Shown one piece after another: positions 1 through 12,289 of a stretch of DNA of 64,000 bases (position 1 is its first letter; every line of letters starts with the position of its first letter). The notes under the pieces were generated by a model. It had not been told where the DNA came from, did not search any database, and saw only the letters and a list, made by a program, of their open reading frames with translations. The position numbers and the translations under genes are program-made. Origin of the DNA: Nonomuraea rubra (lineage in GTDB: Bacteria; Actinomycetota; Actinomycetes; Streptosporangiales; Streptosporangiaceae); assembly GCF_014207985.1 (NCBI RefSeq), contig NZ_JACHMI010000001.1:6245001-6309000 (forward strand). Reading direction: 5' to 3'.

Positions 1-342
1 CAGCGCGGCGACCGGTGAGGGCGGCCAATCGACCCAGGGTGCCGGCGTCGCCGGCACGGGTCGTGCCGGTCCTGTGGCCGGTGATGGACACCTCACCGTT
101 ACGCTATGTCACCGCTTGTGCTCGTGGCGTTACCTTCAGTGCGCTGCGGGTTTTGATCTGCCCTTGGCCGCCTTGCGGGTCACCAGGCTGAACTGGCGCT
201 CCCGTGGGCGCATGGGGGGACGTCGATTCCCTACCTGCAGGGAGCGGATGGCCACGTCAAGGTTTCTGGCCGGCGCGCTCTCCCGCACTGTTGGCGACGC
301 CCGGGAAGAAGCCGGGGCAGAGAGCGAAGGCGAGGTGGTGGA
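1..342. other. Upstream region with no supportable gene
   Basis: No open frame here has a convincing start, ribosome binding site or recognisable protein. A minus-strand reading beginning with GTG near position 91 stays open to the left window edge and could be the 5' end of a gene lying outside, but about 30 codons are too few to judge. The urease promoter must lie in this stretch. I see no clear nickel-regulator operator. Confidence 0.4.
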
Positions 343-990
343 GTGCGCCTGACTCCGCATGAACAGGAACGTCTGATGATCTATGTGGCCGCGGAGGTGG
401 CCCGCAAGCGCAAAGATCGCAGGACGAAGCTCAACCATCCGGAGGCGGTCGCGCTGATCACCGCCTACGTGCTTGAAGAGGCTCGGGACGGCAACAAGAC
501 CGTCGCCCAGCTCATGAACCCCGTGGACCCGTCGGTGCTCGATCGCGACGACCTGATGCCGGGTGTGGCGGAGATGCTCTCCGGCATCCAGATCGAGGCC
601 ACCTTCCCCGACGGCACCAAGATGGTCAGCATCCGCCACCCCCTGCCCCCGGAAACCCCGCAGCCGACATCGTCCGTGGTTCATCCCGGAAAGATCGAAC
701 ACCCCGCCGACGCCGGACGGATCGTCCACAACAAGGGCCTCCCGGTCACGATCGTGACCGTCACCAACGATGACGACCGCCCCATCCAGGTCGGCTCCCA
801 CTACCACTTCTTCGAGGCCAACCCCGGCCTGAAGTTCGAGCGTGCCGACGCCTACGGCAAGCGCCTGAACATTCCCGCCGGCAACTCCGTGCGGTTCGAA
901 CCCAACATGCCGGTGCAGGTCGAGCTGGTGCCCATCGAGGGCGATCGCGTCGTCGAGGGCCTGCGCGGCGAGGTCGGAGGCAAGCTGTAG
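343..990 (+). CDS. ureAB: Urease gamma-beta fusion subunit
   Basis: Structural subunit of urease, the nickel enzyme that hydrolyses urea to ammonia and carbamate. The 215-residue product starts at GTG after a GAGGTGG-like ribosome site. Residues 1 to about 101 match the gamma subunit ([11 protein letters not shown] at the start, KLNHPEA at about 30). Residues from about 112 match the beta subunit ([11 protein letters not shown], then [12 protein letters not shown]). In many bacteria these are two genes, ureA and ureB. The fused form is known from some actinomycetes and Helicobacter. The stop codon shares one base with the ureC start, so translation is probably coupled. It is the first gene of a five-gene operon. 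The call is secure; it most likely assembles with UreC below. Confidence 0.95.
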   Translation: MRLTPHEQERLMIYVAAEVARKRKDRRTKLNHPEAVALITAYVLEEARDGNKTVAQLMNPVDPSVLDRDDLMPGVAEMLSGIQIEATFPDGTKMVSIRHPLPPETPQPTSSVVHPGKIEHPADAGRIVHNKGLPVTIVTVTNDDDRPIQVGSHYHFFEANPGLKFERADAYGKRLNIPAGNSVRFEPNMPVQVELVPIEGDRVVEGLRGEVGGKL

Positions 991-2789
991 TGTCCAGTCC
1001 ACCGATGCACAAGGGCCATCAGCCGCTGACCCGCCTCGACTACGCCGACCGGTTCGGCCCCACGGCCGGCGACCGCATCCGGCTGGCCGACACCAACCTG
1101 CGGATCGAGGTCACCGAGGACTGGTGCGGCGGCCCCGGCCACAGCGGCAGCGAGGTCGTCTTCGGCGGCGGCAAGGTCGTCCGGGAGTCGATGGGCCAGG
1201 CCTGCGCGCCGCGCGACTCCAGGAGGTTCGGCGCCCCGCAGCCGCCCGACACGGTCATCACCGGCGCGGTCATCCTGGACCACTGGGGCGTGGTCAAGGC
1301 CGACGTCGCCATCCGCGACGGCCGGATCGTCGCCCTGGGCAAGGCCTACAACAACGAGACCATGAACCGGCTGCACGACCGGCATCCGACGGCCACCGAC
1401 TTCGTGATCGGCCCGGAGACCGAGGTCATCTCCGGCAACGGCAAGATCCTCACCGCCGGCGCCGTCGACACCCACGTGCACTTCATCTGCCCCGAGCAGA
1501 TCCACGAGGCACTCGTCTCCGGCGTCACCACCCTGATCGGCGGCGGCACCGGCCCCGCCGAGGGCAGCACCGCCACCACCGTCACGCCCGGCTCCTGGCA
1601 CCTGGCCCGGCTGTTCAAGGCGCTGGACGGCTTCCCGGTCAACATCGGGCTGCTCGGCAAGGGCAACACCATGTCGTACGAGTCGCTCTACAACCAGGTC
1701 AAGGCCGGTGCGCTCGGCCTGAAGATCCACGAGGACTGGGGAGCCACCCCCGCCGTCCTGCGCCGCAGTCTGGAGGTGTGCAAAACGACCGGGGTGCAGC
1801 TGGCCCTGCACGCCGACACCCTGAACGAGGCGGGCACGGTCGAGGACACCATCAAAGCCATCGGTGGCCACCCGATCCACGTCTTCCACGTCGAGGGCGC
1901 CGGCGGCGGCCATGCTCCGGACATGCTCACCATGGCGGGCCTGCCGAACGTGCTGCCCGCCTCCACCAACCCCACCCGGCCCTTCACCGTCAACACGGTC
2001 CCCGAGCACATGGACATGGTGATGGTCGCCCATCACCTGAACCCGCTGGTGGAGGAGGATCGGGCGTTCGCCGAGTCGCGGATCCGGCCCGCCACGATGG
2101 CCGCCGAGGACCTGCTGCACGACCTCGGCGCCATTTCGATCATGTCGTCGGACTCCCTGGCGATGGGCCGCATCGGTGAAATGATCATGCGGACGTGGCA
2201 GACCGCGCACGTGATGAGGGACCGGTTCGGTCCCCTGGAGGGCGACACCGGCGGGCCCGGCGGGGCCGACAACCGGCGCGCCCGCCGTTACATCGCGAAA
2301 TACACCATCAACCCGGCCCTCGCGCACGGCATCGAGCACGAGGTCGGCTCGGTCGCGGTGGGCAGGCTCGCCGATCTGGTGCTGTGGGAGCCGGCGTTCT
2401 TCGGAGTCAAGCCGTATCGGGTGATCAAGGGGGGCCAGATCGCCTACGCGCAGGTCGGCGACGCCAACGCCTCCATCGTCACCCCGCAGCCGGTGCTGCC
2501 CCGCCCCGTGTGGGGCGCGACCGGCCGGGCACCCGGCGCCAACTCGGTCAACTTCGTCACAGCAGAGGCCATCAACGCCGGCCTGGCCGGCCGGGTCGAG
2601 GTGAGCAAGCCGTTCGCGGCCATCCGCGACACCCGCAAGGTGTTCAAGGCCGACATGCGGGAGAACAACGCCTGCCCGCTCATCGAGGTCGACGGCCGCG
2701 CCTGCGAGGTGAAGATCGACGGCCGGCCTGTCGGCAGCAGCGAGTACGCCACCGAACTGCCGATGGCGCAGCGCTACTTCCTGTTCTGA
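990..2789 (+). CDS. ureC: Urease alpha subunit (catalytic)
   Basis: Catalytic subunit carrying the dinickel centre. The 599-residue product is about 30 longer than the usual 567-570, and the extra length is N-terminal. Visible active-site elements are the metal-binding [10 protein letters not shown], the carbamylated lysine in GLKIHEDWG (Lys245, equal to Lys217 of Klebsiella with the +28 offset), and the HADTLNEAG and [12 protein letters not shown] segments. Odd feature: the mobile-flap motif, normally MVCHHL, reads MVAHHL, so the flap cysteine is alanine (codon 347, bases 2028-2030). In Klebsiella this cysteine is not essential, so activity is plausible. The GTG start overlaps the ureAB stop by one base. 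A gap of about 77 bp separates it from ureF. Confidence 0.95.
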   Translation: MSSPPMHKGHQPLTRLDYADRFGPTAGDRIRLADTNLRIEVTEDWCGGPGHSGSEVVFGGGKVVRESMGQACAPRDSRRFGAPQPPDTVITGAVILDHWGVVKADVAIRDGRIVALGKAYNNETMNRLHDRHPTATDFVIGPETEVISGNGKILTAGAVDTHVHFICPEQIHEALVSGVTTLIGGGTGPAEGSTATTVTPGSWHLARLFKALDGFPVNIGLLGKGNTMSYESLYNQVKAGALGLKIHEDWGATPAVLRRSLEVCKTTGVQLALHADTLNEAGTVEDTIKAIGGHPIHVFHVEGAGGGHAPDMLTMAGLPNVLPASTNPTRPFTVNTVPEHMDMVMVAHHLNPLVEEDRAFAESRIRPATMAAEDLLHDLGAISIMSSDSLAMGRIGEMIMRTWQTAHVMRDRFGPLEGDTGGPGGADNRRARRYIAKYTINPALAHGIEHEVGSVAVGRLADLVLWEPAFFGVKPYRVIKGGQIAYAQVGDANASIVTPQPVLPRPVWGATGRAPGANSVNFVTAEAINAGLAGRVEVSKPFAAIRDTRKVFKADMRENNACPLIEVDGRACEVKIDGRPVGSSEYATELPMAQRYFLF

Positions 2790-2866
2790 CCGTCCCCACG
2801 CCGTCGCGCACCGTTCCGCAGGGCACACGACCCGCAAGGAGGGACACGAAAGGTGAACCGCGCACG

Positions 2867-3541
2867 ATGAATCGCGCCGCCCTGCTCGTCCTGGCCGACG
2901 GCCGCTTCCCCGCCGGCGGGCACGCCCACTCCGGCGGCGCCGAAGCGGCTGTCATCGCCGGGCGGGTGCGTGACGTGGCGAGCCTGCGGGAGTTCTGCCG
3001 CGGCCGGCTGCACACCAGCGGCCTGGTCGCGGCGGGCCTGGCCGCCGCGACCGCCGCCGGCCATGACCCGCTCCTGCTCGATGAGGCCGCCGACGCCCGC
3101 ACCCCCGCACCCGCCCTGCGCCACGTCGCGCGCCGGCTCGGCCGCCAGCTGCTGCGGGCCGTGCGTGCCGCCTGGCCTTCGGCCGAGCTCGACGCGCTCG
3201 CGGCGGCCCGGCCGCACGGCGCTCACCAGAGCGTCGTGCTCGGCCTGGCCGCCCGCTCCGCAGGACTGAGCCCGCTGGACGCCGCGTACGCGGCCGCGTA
3301 TGAGAGCGTCAGCGGCCCGGCCACCGCCACCGTCCGCCTGCTGAGCCTCGACCCCTTCGACGCCACCGCCGTCCTGGCGCGCCTGGCTGCCGGCATCGAC
3401 CACGTCGCGACGCGGGCCGACCAAGCCGCGCGGCGCGTGCCCGCCGAGGGCGTCGGCGCGTTGCCCGCCGCCTCGGCGCCGCTGCTCGACATCACCGCCG
3501 AACAACACGCCGCTCGCCCGGTGCGCCTGTTCGCCTCCTGA
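2867..3541 (+). CDS. ureF: Urease accessory protein UreF
   Basis: Nickel-insertion chaperone that joins UreD and UreG on apo-urease and acts as the gate for GTP-dependent activation. The 224-residue product opens with [20 protein letters not shown], the typical UreF N-terminal signature (family: D-x-x-FP-x-G-x-x-x-H-S-x-G-x-E). I chose ATG 2867 because homology begins there and GAAAGGTGA lies about 10 bases upstream; the frame is open much further upstream only because it shadows ureC. It sits between ureC and ureG, as expected for the ureABCFGD order. Confidence 0.9.
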   Translation: MNRAALLVLADGRFPAGGHAHSGGAEAAVIAGRVRDVASLREFCRGRLHTSGLVAAGLAAATAAGHDPLLLDEAADARTPAPALRHVARRLGRQLLRAVRAAWPSAELDALAAARPHGAHQSVVLGLAARSAGLSPLDAAYAAAYESVSGPATATVRLLSLDPFDATAVLARLAAGIDHVATRADQAARRVPAEGVGALPAASAPLLDITAEQHAARPVRLFAS

Positions 3542-3587
3542 CCGTCGCACCTGTCGTTCAACCCTGTCTTCAACCGCGGAGCAAGCC

Positions 3588-4291
<704 letters not shown>

Positions 4292-4295
<4 letters not shown>

Positions 4296-5083
4296 CGCTC
4301 CCGCCGCAGACCACTTCGGCCCGGCCCACCGGCGTACACGCCACCGCCCGCATCACGGCGACCAGCGTGGGAGAGGCCACCGCCGTTCCCGTGCTGGCCG
4401 GCGACGGCCCCTTCGACGTGCGCTGGAACCACCCGTGCGGGAACCAGGCACGGGTGTGCATCATCGGCGCCATGAGCGCCCCCCTCGGCGGCGACCGGCT
4501 GCGCATAGAGGCCACCGCCGGACGCGGCGCCCACCTGCACATCACCACCGCCACCGCCACCATCGCCCTGCGCGGCCCCACCCCCGACCACGCCACCTAC
4601 GACGTGCACCTGACCGTGGCCGAGCAGGCCAGCCTGCACTGGCTGCCCGAACCGCTGATCTCCGCCGCGCGCAGCAACCTCCGCCAGAGCTGCACCATCG
4701 ACCTGGCCCCCACCGCACGCCTGGTCCTGCGCGAAGAACAGGTCCTCGGCCGCACCGGCGAACCACCCGGCCGGCTGAGCACCCGCCTCACCCTCCGCTA
4801 CGACGGACACCTGCTCCTGGACCAGCAGACCAGCTACGGCCCGGACGCGCCCGCCTGGGACGGACCCGCCATCATGGCCGGCCACCGCGCCACCGGCCAG
4901 ATCCTCATCGTCGACCCCGCCTACGACCAGCAGCCGCCCGGCGTCCGGCTGCTCGGCGACGACCCGGCCCACGGGCAGGCCGTGCTGACCCCGCTCGCCG
5001 GGCCCGCCGTGCTGATCACCGCCCTGGCCCCGGACACGCTGCGCCTGCGCCATCTGCTCGACGCGGCTCATCCCCTCGTGTGA
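4292..5083 (+). CDS. ureD: Urease accessory protein UreD
   Basis: Scaffold chaperone (UreD/UreH) that binds apo-urease and recruits UreF-UreG. The start at ATG 4292 overlaps the ureG stop as ATGA; the frame upstream is open but is a shadow of ureG. The 263-residue product shows the family pattern: a [20 protein letters not shown] stretch near residues 70-90, the LHWLPEPLI motif, and a C-terminal region ending in LRHLLDAA. It is the last gene of the operon; a convergent TetR gene begins about 50 bp further on. Sequence conservation in UreD is low across bacteria, so position in the operon supports the call as much as sequence. Confidence 0.9.
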
Positions 5084-5131
5084 ACGCGGCGTGATCTCCC
5101 GGCCGGGGCGCCGCCGCCCGTGCTCGGGCGC

Positions 5132-5713
5132 TCAGGGTCGTGATCGAGGGCCCATGCCGGCGAAGAGGGCGTCGAGGACGCGGTCGACGTACTCGTGGGT
5201 CAGGGGTTCATGAGTGATCAGCAACTGGAAGTACAGAGGCCCGGACAGGATCGCCATGGCCAGGTCGAGATCGAAGTCGGGGGAGACCTGCCCCTGCTCC
5301 TGGGCCGCCTTGATCCGGGCGACGGTCCTGCCCGCCTGCGGCCGGATGAAGCGGTCGTTCAGCCCGGTGGCGACCGCGGGATTGTGCTGGGCCTCGCCGA
5401 TCAGAGCCCGGTAGAGCGGGCCCCACGGCGGGTTCGCGAGCAGGTCCACCGCGGCGTGGATCTGCTGCCGCAGGTCGGCCAGGACGTCGCCGGTGTCGGG
5501 ATAGTCGAGGACGTCCTGGTTCAGCGACAGCAGCGAGTCGAGGAACAGCGGCCCCTTCGAGGGCCACCGGCGGTAGATGGTGTCCTTGCCGACCCCGGCG
5601 CGGGCGGCGACCGCCTCCATGCTGAGCTTGGCGTAGCCGCTCTCAAGGGCCAGATCGAGTACGGCCTGCATGATCGTTTCGGTGCGGTCGTCCGAGCGGC
5701 GGCGGGCGTTCAT
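5132..5713 (-). CDS. TetR family repressor
   Basis: DNA-binding regulator of 193 residues from ATG 5713. The frame also opens at 5764, but the TetR domain begins just after 5713 and the longer start would run into the operator region. The N-terminal helix-turn-helix is clear (AVAARAGVGKDTIYRRWPSK at about residues 32-51). The C-terminal region resembles TetR_C domains that end with PLTHEYVDRVLDALFAG. It is divergent from the FAD monooxygenase at 5967. The perfect palindrome at 5783-5805 in the gap suggests it represses itself and that enzyme in response to an aromatic or antibiotic-like ligand, which is inference. Confidence 0.88.
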   Translation of the reverse strand: MNARRRSDDRTETIMQAVLDLALESGYAKLSMEAVAARAGVGKDTIYRRWPSKGPLFLDSLLSLNQDVLDYPDTGDVLADLRQQIHAAVDLLANPPWGPLYRALIGEAQHNPAVATGLNDRFIRPQAGRTVARIKAAQEQGQVSPDFDLDLAMAILSGPLYFQLLITHEPLTHEYVDRVLDALFAGMGPRSRP

Positions 5714-5782
5714 GGCCTCACCATACCGGGACGGGACGACCCGTTTGACATCAGGAAGGCGCATCCCTCACGCTAAGCAGCA

Positions 5783-5805
5783 ATACGGGACGTCCCGTCC
5801 CGTAT
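5783..5805. promoter_or_regulatory. Probable TetR operator palindrome
   Basis: Perfect inverted repeat with 10-bp arms ATACGGGACG and CGTCCCGTAT around three bases. It lies between the divergent tetR and monooxygenase genes. A related imperfect element rich in CGGGACG copies sits at about 5724-5743, next to a TTGACA hexamer at 5745-5750. Size and position fit a TetR dimer site. Confidence 0.75.
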
Positions 5806-5966
5806 TCCGTCCTGGCGAGGGGTGATTTGCCCATGCGTGTCCGGCCGTGCTCCCCGCCTGCGCGCCCCGCCCTGGAGGACCTCGGCCGCCAGGCTCCGGG
5901 GCTGACAGCCGGACCTGCGCATCGCCCGTCACAATCGCGACAAACGACACGATCGAGAGGCCATCG

Positions 5967-8864
<2,898 letters not shown>

Positions 8865-8931
8865 CCCCTGAACGACGAACGCCCGAGCGGTGCGGGTCTG
8901 GGATGGACGCTCTCCGGGCTCGCCTGCGGGG

Positions 8932-9939
8932 CTAGGCATTCGCCCGGCGCAGGCGTTCGGCTGCCTGTGCCCGCAGCGCATCGCCGCCCGCCGGAGGGCC
9001 AGCACACAGTGCCATTTCCCGGGCATTGTACGCAGCCATCCACACGCCGGCCGCCCACGCGACCTCCAGCTCCGCGGGCGTGAACAAGCGCCCCCGAAAG
9101 TCCTGATAAGCCGCCAGGAACGCTTCGGAGCTTTCGATCGGCGCCAGCGTCGGCGGCCCGGCACTGGCGAACGACCCGCTCGCCGCTCCCACCAGCGCCG
9201 CCTCCGGCTGCCACGCCAGACTGTCCCAGTCGTGGACCGTCCGCACCTGCCGCCCCTGCCACCGCAGGTTCTGCGCCTCGAAATCGGCATGGCCGAGCAC
9301 GCACGGCAGACCGCCGGCCAGCAGCCGCGCCCGGGCCCGCTCGGCCGCCTCGACAATGTGCCCGGACACGACGCTCTGGTCCAGGGCATCGAGGAAGTCG
9401 ATCGCCGGCCACGTCCCGGCACCGGTCTCGTCCCAGCGCACCCAGGGCGGATTCGGCAACGGCGGCGCGACGATCACGCCGGCGAGTTCGGCCATCAGCC
9501 GAGCGAACAGCTCCGCGCAACGCACGGCCATGTCCGGCGAGTCCCCGTGCAGCACCTCGCCGCCTGGCCGGAATTCCTCAGCGTGCACGGCCAGCGCACC
9601 GACACCGGCCACCGGCGTCAGCGGCCGGGCACACGGAAACCCGCGCTCGGCCAGCCGGGCCTGCGCAGCAACACACGACGCCGCCCGGCCGTCGTCGGCA
9701 CGCGCCTTGACCACCACGTTCCTGCCATCGGCCAACCGCAGCCCGAACACCATCGAGACCTGTTGGGACCGGAACAGCACGTCGGCGGGCTCGCCGCCCA
9801 GATGGTCAAGACACCAAGCCGGCAACCAGTCCGGTAACTCGTCCAGCGGCACGCTCAGGACTATGCCATTGGCGTCGAACCCAGCGGAAGAGAAGGGTGC
9901 GGACACTGGTGCTGAGGCCAAGGGTCGTTTCGCCTGCAT
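8932..9939 (-). CDS. Aminoglycoside phosphotransferase family protein
   Basis: Kinase-fold small-molecule phosphotransferase (APH/HSK2-type), 335 residues from ATG 9939; GTG codons just upstream are alternatives. Visible elements are the ATP-lysine strand NVVVKARADDGRA near residue 75-85, the catalytic loop VLGHADFEAQNLRW (His-x-Asp with the Asn four further on) near 215, and the metal-binding VHDWDSLAW near 235. Such proteins phosphorylate antibiotics, choline-like or sugar alcohols, and the substrate is not predictable here. A TetR-like gene ends about 30 bp upstream on the same strand, so the two may share a transcript and regulation. Confidence 0.82.
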   Translation of the reverse strand: MQAKRPLASAPVSAPFSSAGFDANGIVLSVPLDELPDWLPAWCLDHLGGEPADVLFRSQQVSMVFGLRLADGRNVVVKARADDGRAASCVAAQARLAERGFPCARPLTPVAGVGALAVHAEEFRPGGEVLHGDSPDMAVRCAELFARLMAELAGVIVAPPLPNPPWVRWDETGAGTWPAIDFLDALDQSVVSGHIVEAAERARARLLAGGLPCVLGHADFEAQNLRWQGRQVRTVHDWDSLAWQPEAALVGAASGSFASAGPPTLAPIESSEAFLAAYQDFRGRLFTPAELEVAWAAGVWMAAYNAREMALCAGPPAGGDALRAQAAERLRRANA

Positions 9940-9972
9940 CACCACCGCCGACGGTTCGAGCCCGGCGTCCTC

Positions 9973-10752
9973 TCAGGCCCGTACGGCTCGGCAGAACGCC
10001 GCCGCCAGATCGGCCGCCAGTTCGGCGCGCGCCGTCGGAGTGAGGTGCTCGCCCGTGGCCAGCGCGGTCACGCTCCTGGCCAGCACCGGCCCCGCGAACA
10101 GGCTGAGCAGCGTTTTCTCCGGCAGCTCACGCACCACTCCAGCATCGACGTGCGCCGTCAGCCAGCCCATCATCAGGCCGACGAACCGGGGCGCGTAGTT
10201 CTCCCGTACGTGAACGGCCAGGGCGCCTCCGGGCCGGGAGGCGATCTCGGCGAACATCGCGGCCATCACCCGCGCCTCCCCCATCATCGCGCCGAGCACC
10301 TGCTCGTAAAGCAGCCGCGCGGCCGGCTCGAGATCCGCCGGTGGATCGGCCAGCACCTCGGCCACGCGCGGCATCGGGCTGTAGCGGTCGAAGACCGCCG
10401 TGAGCAGGCCGTCGCGGCCGCCCAGCTGCCCTTGGATCGCCTGCACCGTGCATCCCGCGTCAGCGGCGATCATGTCCAGCGTCACCTCGCCGACCCCGAA
10501 CGCCCCGTAGAGGCCGGCCGCGGCCTCGACCGCCCGGTCCCGCGCGGACAGGCGGACCACCCTCGCGCCGTGCCTGGCCAAAACTTCATCAAGATGGGAG
10601 CGATGACCGATGCGGCGGATGAGCGTGCTGCGTGAAACTCCCATCACGGCGGCGATGTCCTCCAGGGTCAACTCGCTCGCCTCTGCCCCCGTCGCAGCGA
10701 GATGGCCTCGCACGGTCGTGGCCACTTCCTCGACATAGGCGCTGCTCTCCAT
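9973..10752 (-). CDS. TetR-like regulator with two tandem HTH segments
   Basis: Regulator of 259 residues, longer than the usual 190-220. Residues about 25-60 hold one helix-turn-helix (LTLEDIAAVMGVSRSTLIRR). Residues about 75-120 hold a second TetR-type one (VTLDMIAADAGCTVQAIQGQ followed by GGRDGLLTAVFDRY). The rest is an all-helical ligand domain typical of TetR_C. A double N-terminal HTH is unusual for this family. It is divergent from the small protein at 10826; the perfect 8-bp-arm palindrome at 10768-10787 lies between them, inside a promoter. The downstream phosphotransferase may be in the same operon. Confidence 0.83.
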   Translation of the reverse strand: MESSAYVEEVATTVRGHLAATGAEASELTLEDIAAVMGVSRSTLIRRIGHRSHLDEVLARHGARVVRLSARDRAVEAAAGLYGAFGVGEVTLDMIAADAGCTVQAIQGQLGGRDGLLTAVFDRYSPMPRVAEVLADPPADLEPAARLLYEQVLGAMMGEARVMAAMFAEIASRPGGALAVHVRENYAPRFVGLMMGWLTAHVDAGVVRELPEKTLLSLFAGPVLARSVTALATGEHLTPTARAELAADLAAAFCRAVRA

Positions 10753-10767
10753 ATCTGAAACTTACAC

Positions 10768-10797
10768 TTGTCTTTAATGAAAGACAAATTCTAGTAT
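10768..10797 (+). promoter_or_regulatory. Promoter with embedded palindromic operator
   Basis: A perfect inverted repeat, TTGTCTTT-AATG-AAAGACAA, spans 10768-10787. Its left arm begins with a -35-like TTGTCT (10768-10773). An 18-bp spacer leads to TAGTAT (10792-10797) as -10 for the rightward gene at 10826. A dimer bound to the palindrome would cover the -35 and spacer, so repression of the small gene by the divergent TetR-like protein is a natural reading. Confidence 0.75.
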
Positions 10798-10825
10798 CAG
10801 CAGGAACCCAGGGAAGGGAACGAAC

Positions 10826-11179
10826 ATGCACGCGTTCATCCGCCGTTATCGCATGGGGACCGGTTCGATCGACGACCTGATGCGCACGGTCAACCGGCAG
10901 TTCGCGAACCAACTCTCAGCTGGAGGCGGCGGCACCTCCGAAGCCTCGGTGCAGGTACCCGCCGGCATTGTCAGCTACCAGGCGATCGCCACAGGAGACG
11001 ACACGATCGTCACCGTGACGATCTTCGAGACAGAAGAGGCGTGCCGGCGCGCGGAGCAAGGAGCGAGAGACATCCGCCTGAGCCTGGCCGAGTTCCAGGT
11101 GGAGGAGACTCACACCTTCACCGGTGAGGTGATGTTGTCCCGGGCGAGCGAGACGCTCCTCACCCCCATCACGCGCTGA
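10826..11179 (+). CDS. Small protein, probable dimeric alpha-beta barrel
   Basis: The 117-residue product starts at ATG after GGGAAGGGAA. It begins MHAFIRRYRMGTGSIDDLMR and contains a central PAGIVSYQAIATGDDTIVTV followed by ETEEACRRAE. This pattern (strand, helix, strand, then FETEEA) resembles antibiotic-biosynthesis-monooxygenase-like ferredoxin-fold proteins. No catalytic residues can be assigned. It is divergent from, and probably controlled by, the tandem-HTH regulator through the palindrome in its promoter, so it may be the sensed-stress effector. The function is unknown. Confidence 0.7.
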   Translation: MHAFIRRYRMGTGSIDDLMRTVNRQFANQLSAGGGGTSEASVQVPAGIVSYQAIATGDDTIVTVTIFETEEACRRAEQGARDIRLSLAEFQVEETHTFTGEVMLSRASETLLTPITR

Positions 11180-11247
11180 TCTCCAGGTGGCCAAGCAGGT
11201 ACGAGGTCACGGTCAGTAGCCTGGCCGCCTGCGGCTGCCGCCCCGGC

Positions 11248-11586
11248 TCAGCGATCGCACATCGCGGCGAAGTAGGCATTGCCGCAGCTCGTCTTCATCC
11301 GGGCCACGCCGTAGCCGTAGCGGGCGCCGGTGGGCTAGCCATCCTGCTCGACCTTCACCGTCCTGGCCATCATCGTGCTCAGCGGAGCCTTACTCCAGAA
11401 CCTGTTGAGGTCCTCGGGAGTGGAGACCAGGCCGCCACTGGCCCCGAACGCGTAGGTCGGCAGCTGGTCGGTCAGATCCACCTCGCCGCCCTGCGGACGG
11501 GCGGGGTGCACACCGTAGGTGTGGGCGTGCGGGCCGCGGATGCCCTCGTCTCCCTTGGCCGGCCAGTACGTGTCCCGCATCCCGTA
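11248..11586 (-). pseudogene. Serine hydrolase (beta-lactamase family) remnant
   Basis: A minus-strand stretch reads YGMRDTYWPA, then HAHTYGVHPA and FGASGGLVSTPEDLNRFW, the middle part of D-Ala-D-Ala carboxypeptidase/class C beta-lactamase-fold hydrolases. An in-frame TAG at 11337-11335 interrupts it. Homology continues in the same frame (GARYGYGVARMKTSCGNAYF) to a TGA at 11248. The N-terminal SxxK and YxN motifs and the C-terminal HGG box are all missing, so it is dead. Its upstream boundary at about 11586 abuts a plus-strand gene that has also lost its 5' part. Confidence 0.75.
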
Positions 11587-11880
11587 CTCTGCGTCACCCT
11601 GGAGACCTACACCCGCCGGCCGCCCGTCGAGACCAAAGGCTGGGACCAGGTGGTCGAAGTCGGCTACTACAGCCCAGGCGGCCAGATCGTGCTCTACGAC
11701 AGCCTCAGCGGCACCGAGCTGCCCAACCTCGCCCTCAACGGGCGCAAGGGGCACTACCGCATCCGCGTGCACCACGCCTGGTTCCCCTGGAAGGGCGAGG
11801 CGCAGAGCGGGCAGCGGCTGCTGATCATGGCGTACCCGGGCAAGGGCAACAAGGAGATCGTCCACCGGAACCGGAAGTGA
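11587..11880 (+). pseudogene. 5'-truncated gene for a hypothetical protein
   Basis: The last 97 codons look like a normal globular protein (LETYTRRPPVETKGWDQVVE, then SPGGQIVLYDSLSGTELPN, ending IVHRNRK). Upstream of about 11587 the frame merely shadows the serine hydrolase remnant on the other strand. Translation could still begin at GTG 11506 and give a 124-residue chimera, but no good ribosome site is seen. I do not recognise the family. The simplest reading is the 3' end of a gene whose start was deleted together with that of its divergent neighbour. Confidence 0.55.
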
Positions 11881-11982
11881 CGCACGCCGCCATCCGAGCC
11901 GGCCGGAACAATCGTCAGGTGGCCTCGGCAACCAGTGCCGAGCACGCCGCCGTCAACGCTCAGGTGCCGGCACGGCTCCTCC

Positions 11983-12195
11983 TCACCGGCGGATGTAGTC
12001 CGCGATGATCACACCCCTGCCGGTCGTGACGCTACCGGTGAGCTCGAACTCGGTCAGCGGGGCGGGCCCCTCGAACAACCGCGCGCCGCTCCCCAGGGTC
12101 AGCGGGTGAATCAGCAACGTGTAACGGTCGATCAGGCCGGCACGAGTGTCCTCGTCCGGGCGGCCGAGACCCTGGACGACGCCGTCGAGCTGCAC
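11983..12195 (-). pseudogene. RibD-like (dihydrofolate reductase family) C-terminal fragment
   Basis: Seventy codons end in LIDRYTLLIHPLTLGSGARL, then LTGSVTTGRGVIIADYIRR and stop. That is the C-terminal third of dihydrofolate-reductase-family proteins of the RibD_C type. The first two thirds, including the NADPH-binding N-terminus, are absent. It overlaps nothing else and lies divergent from the AraC gene, which may once have regulated the intact version. A complete member of the same family lies at 13221. Confidence 0.75.
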
Positions 12196-12289
12196 CGTCG
12201 TCTCGCAAGTACTCCGGGCTCCAGGAATGCTAACTTACCGATTCCGACCACCAGGTGGAGAACGGCGCGTTGTCCCGCGCCGCGCAGGC

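Noticed and set aside
74..352. Possible plus-strand gene before the urease operon
   Set aside because: Low-complexity Arg-rich reading that overlaps the urease start and has no ribosome site.
852..2837. Long minus-strand open frame over the urease genes
   Set aside because: It is antisense to ureB/ureC, rich in Gly/Val/Asp from GC-biased third positions, and has no family resemblance or ribosome site.
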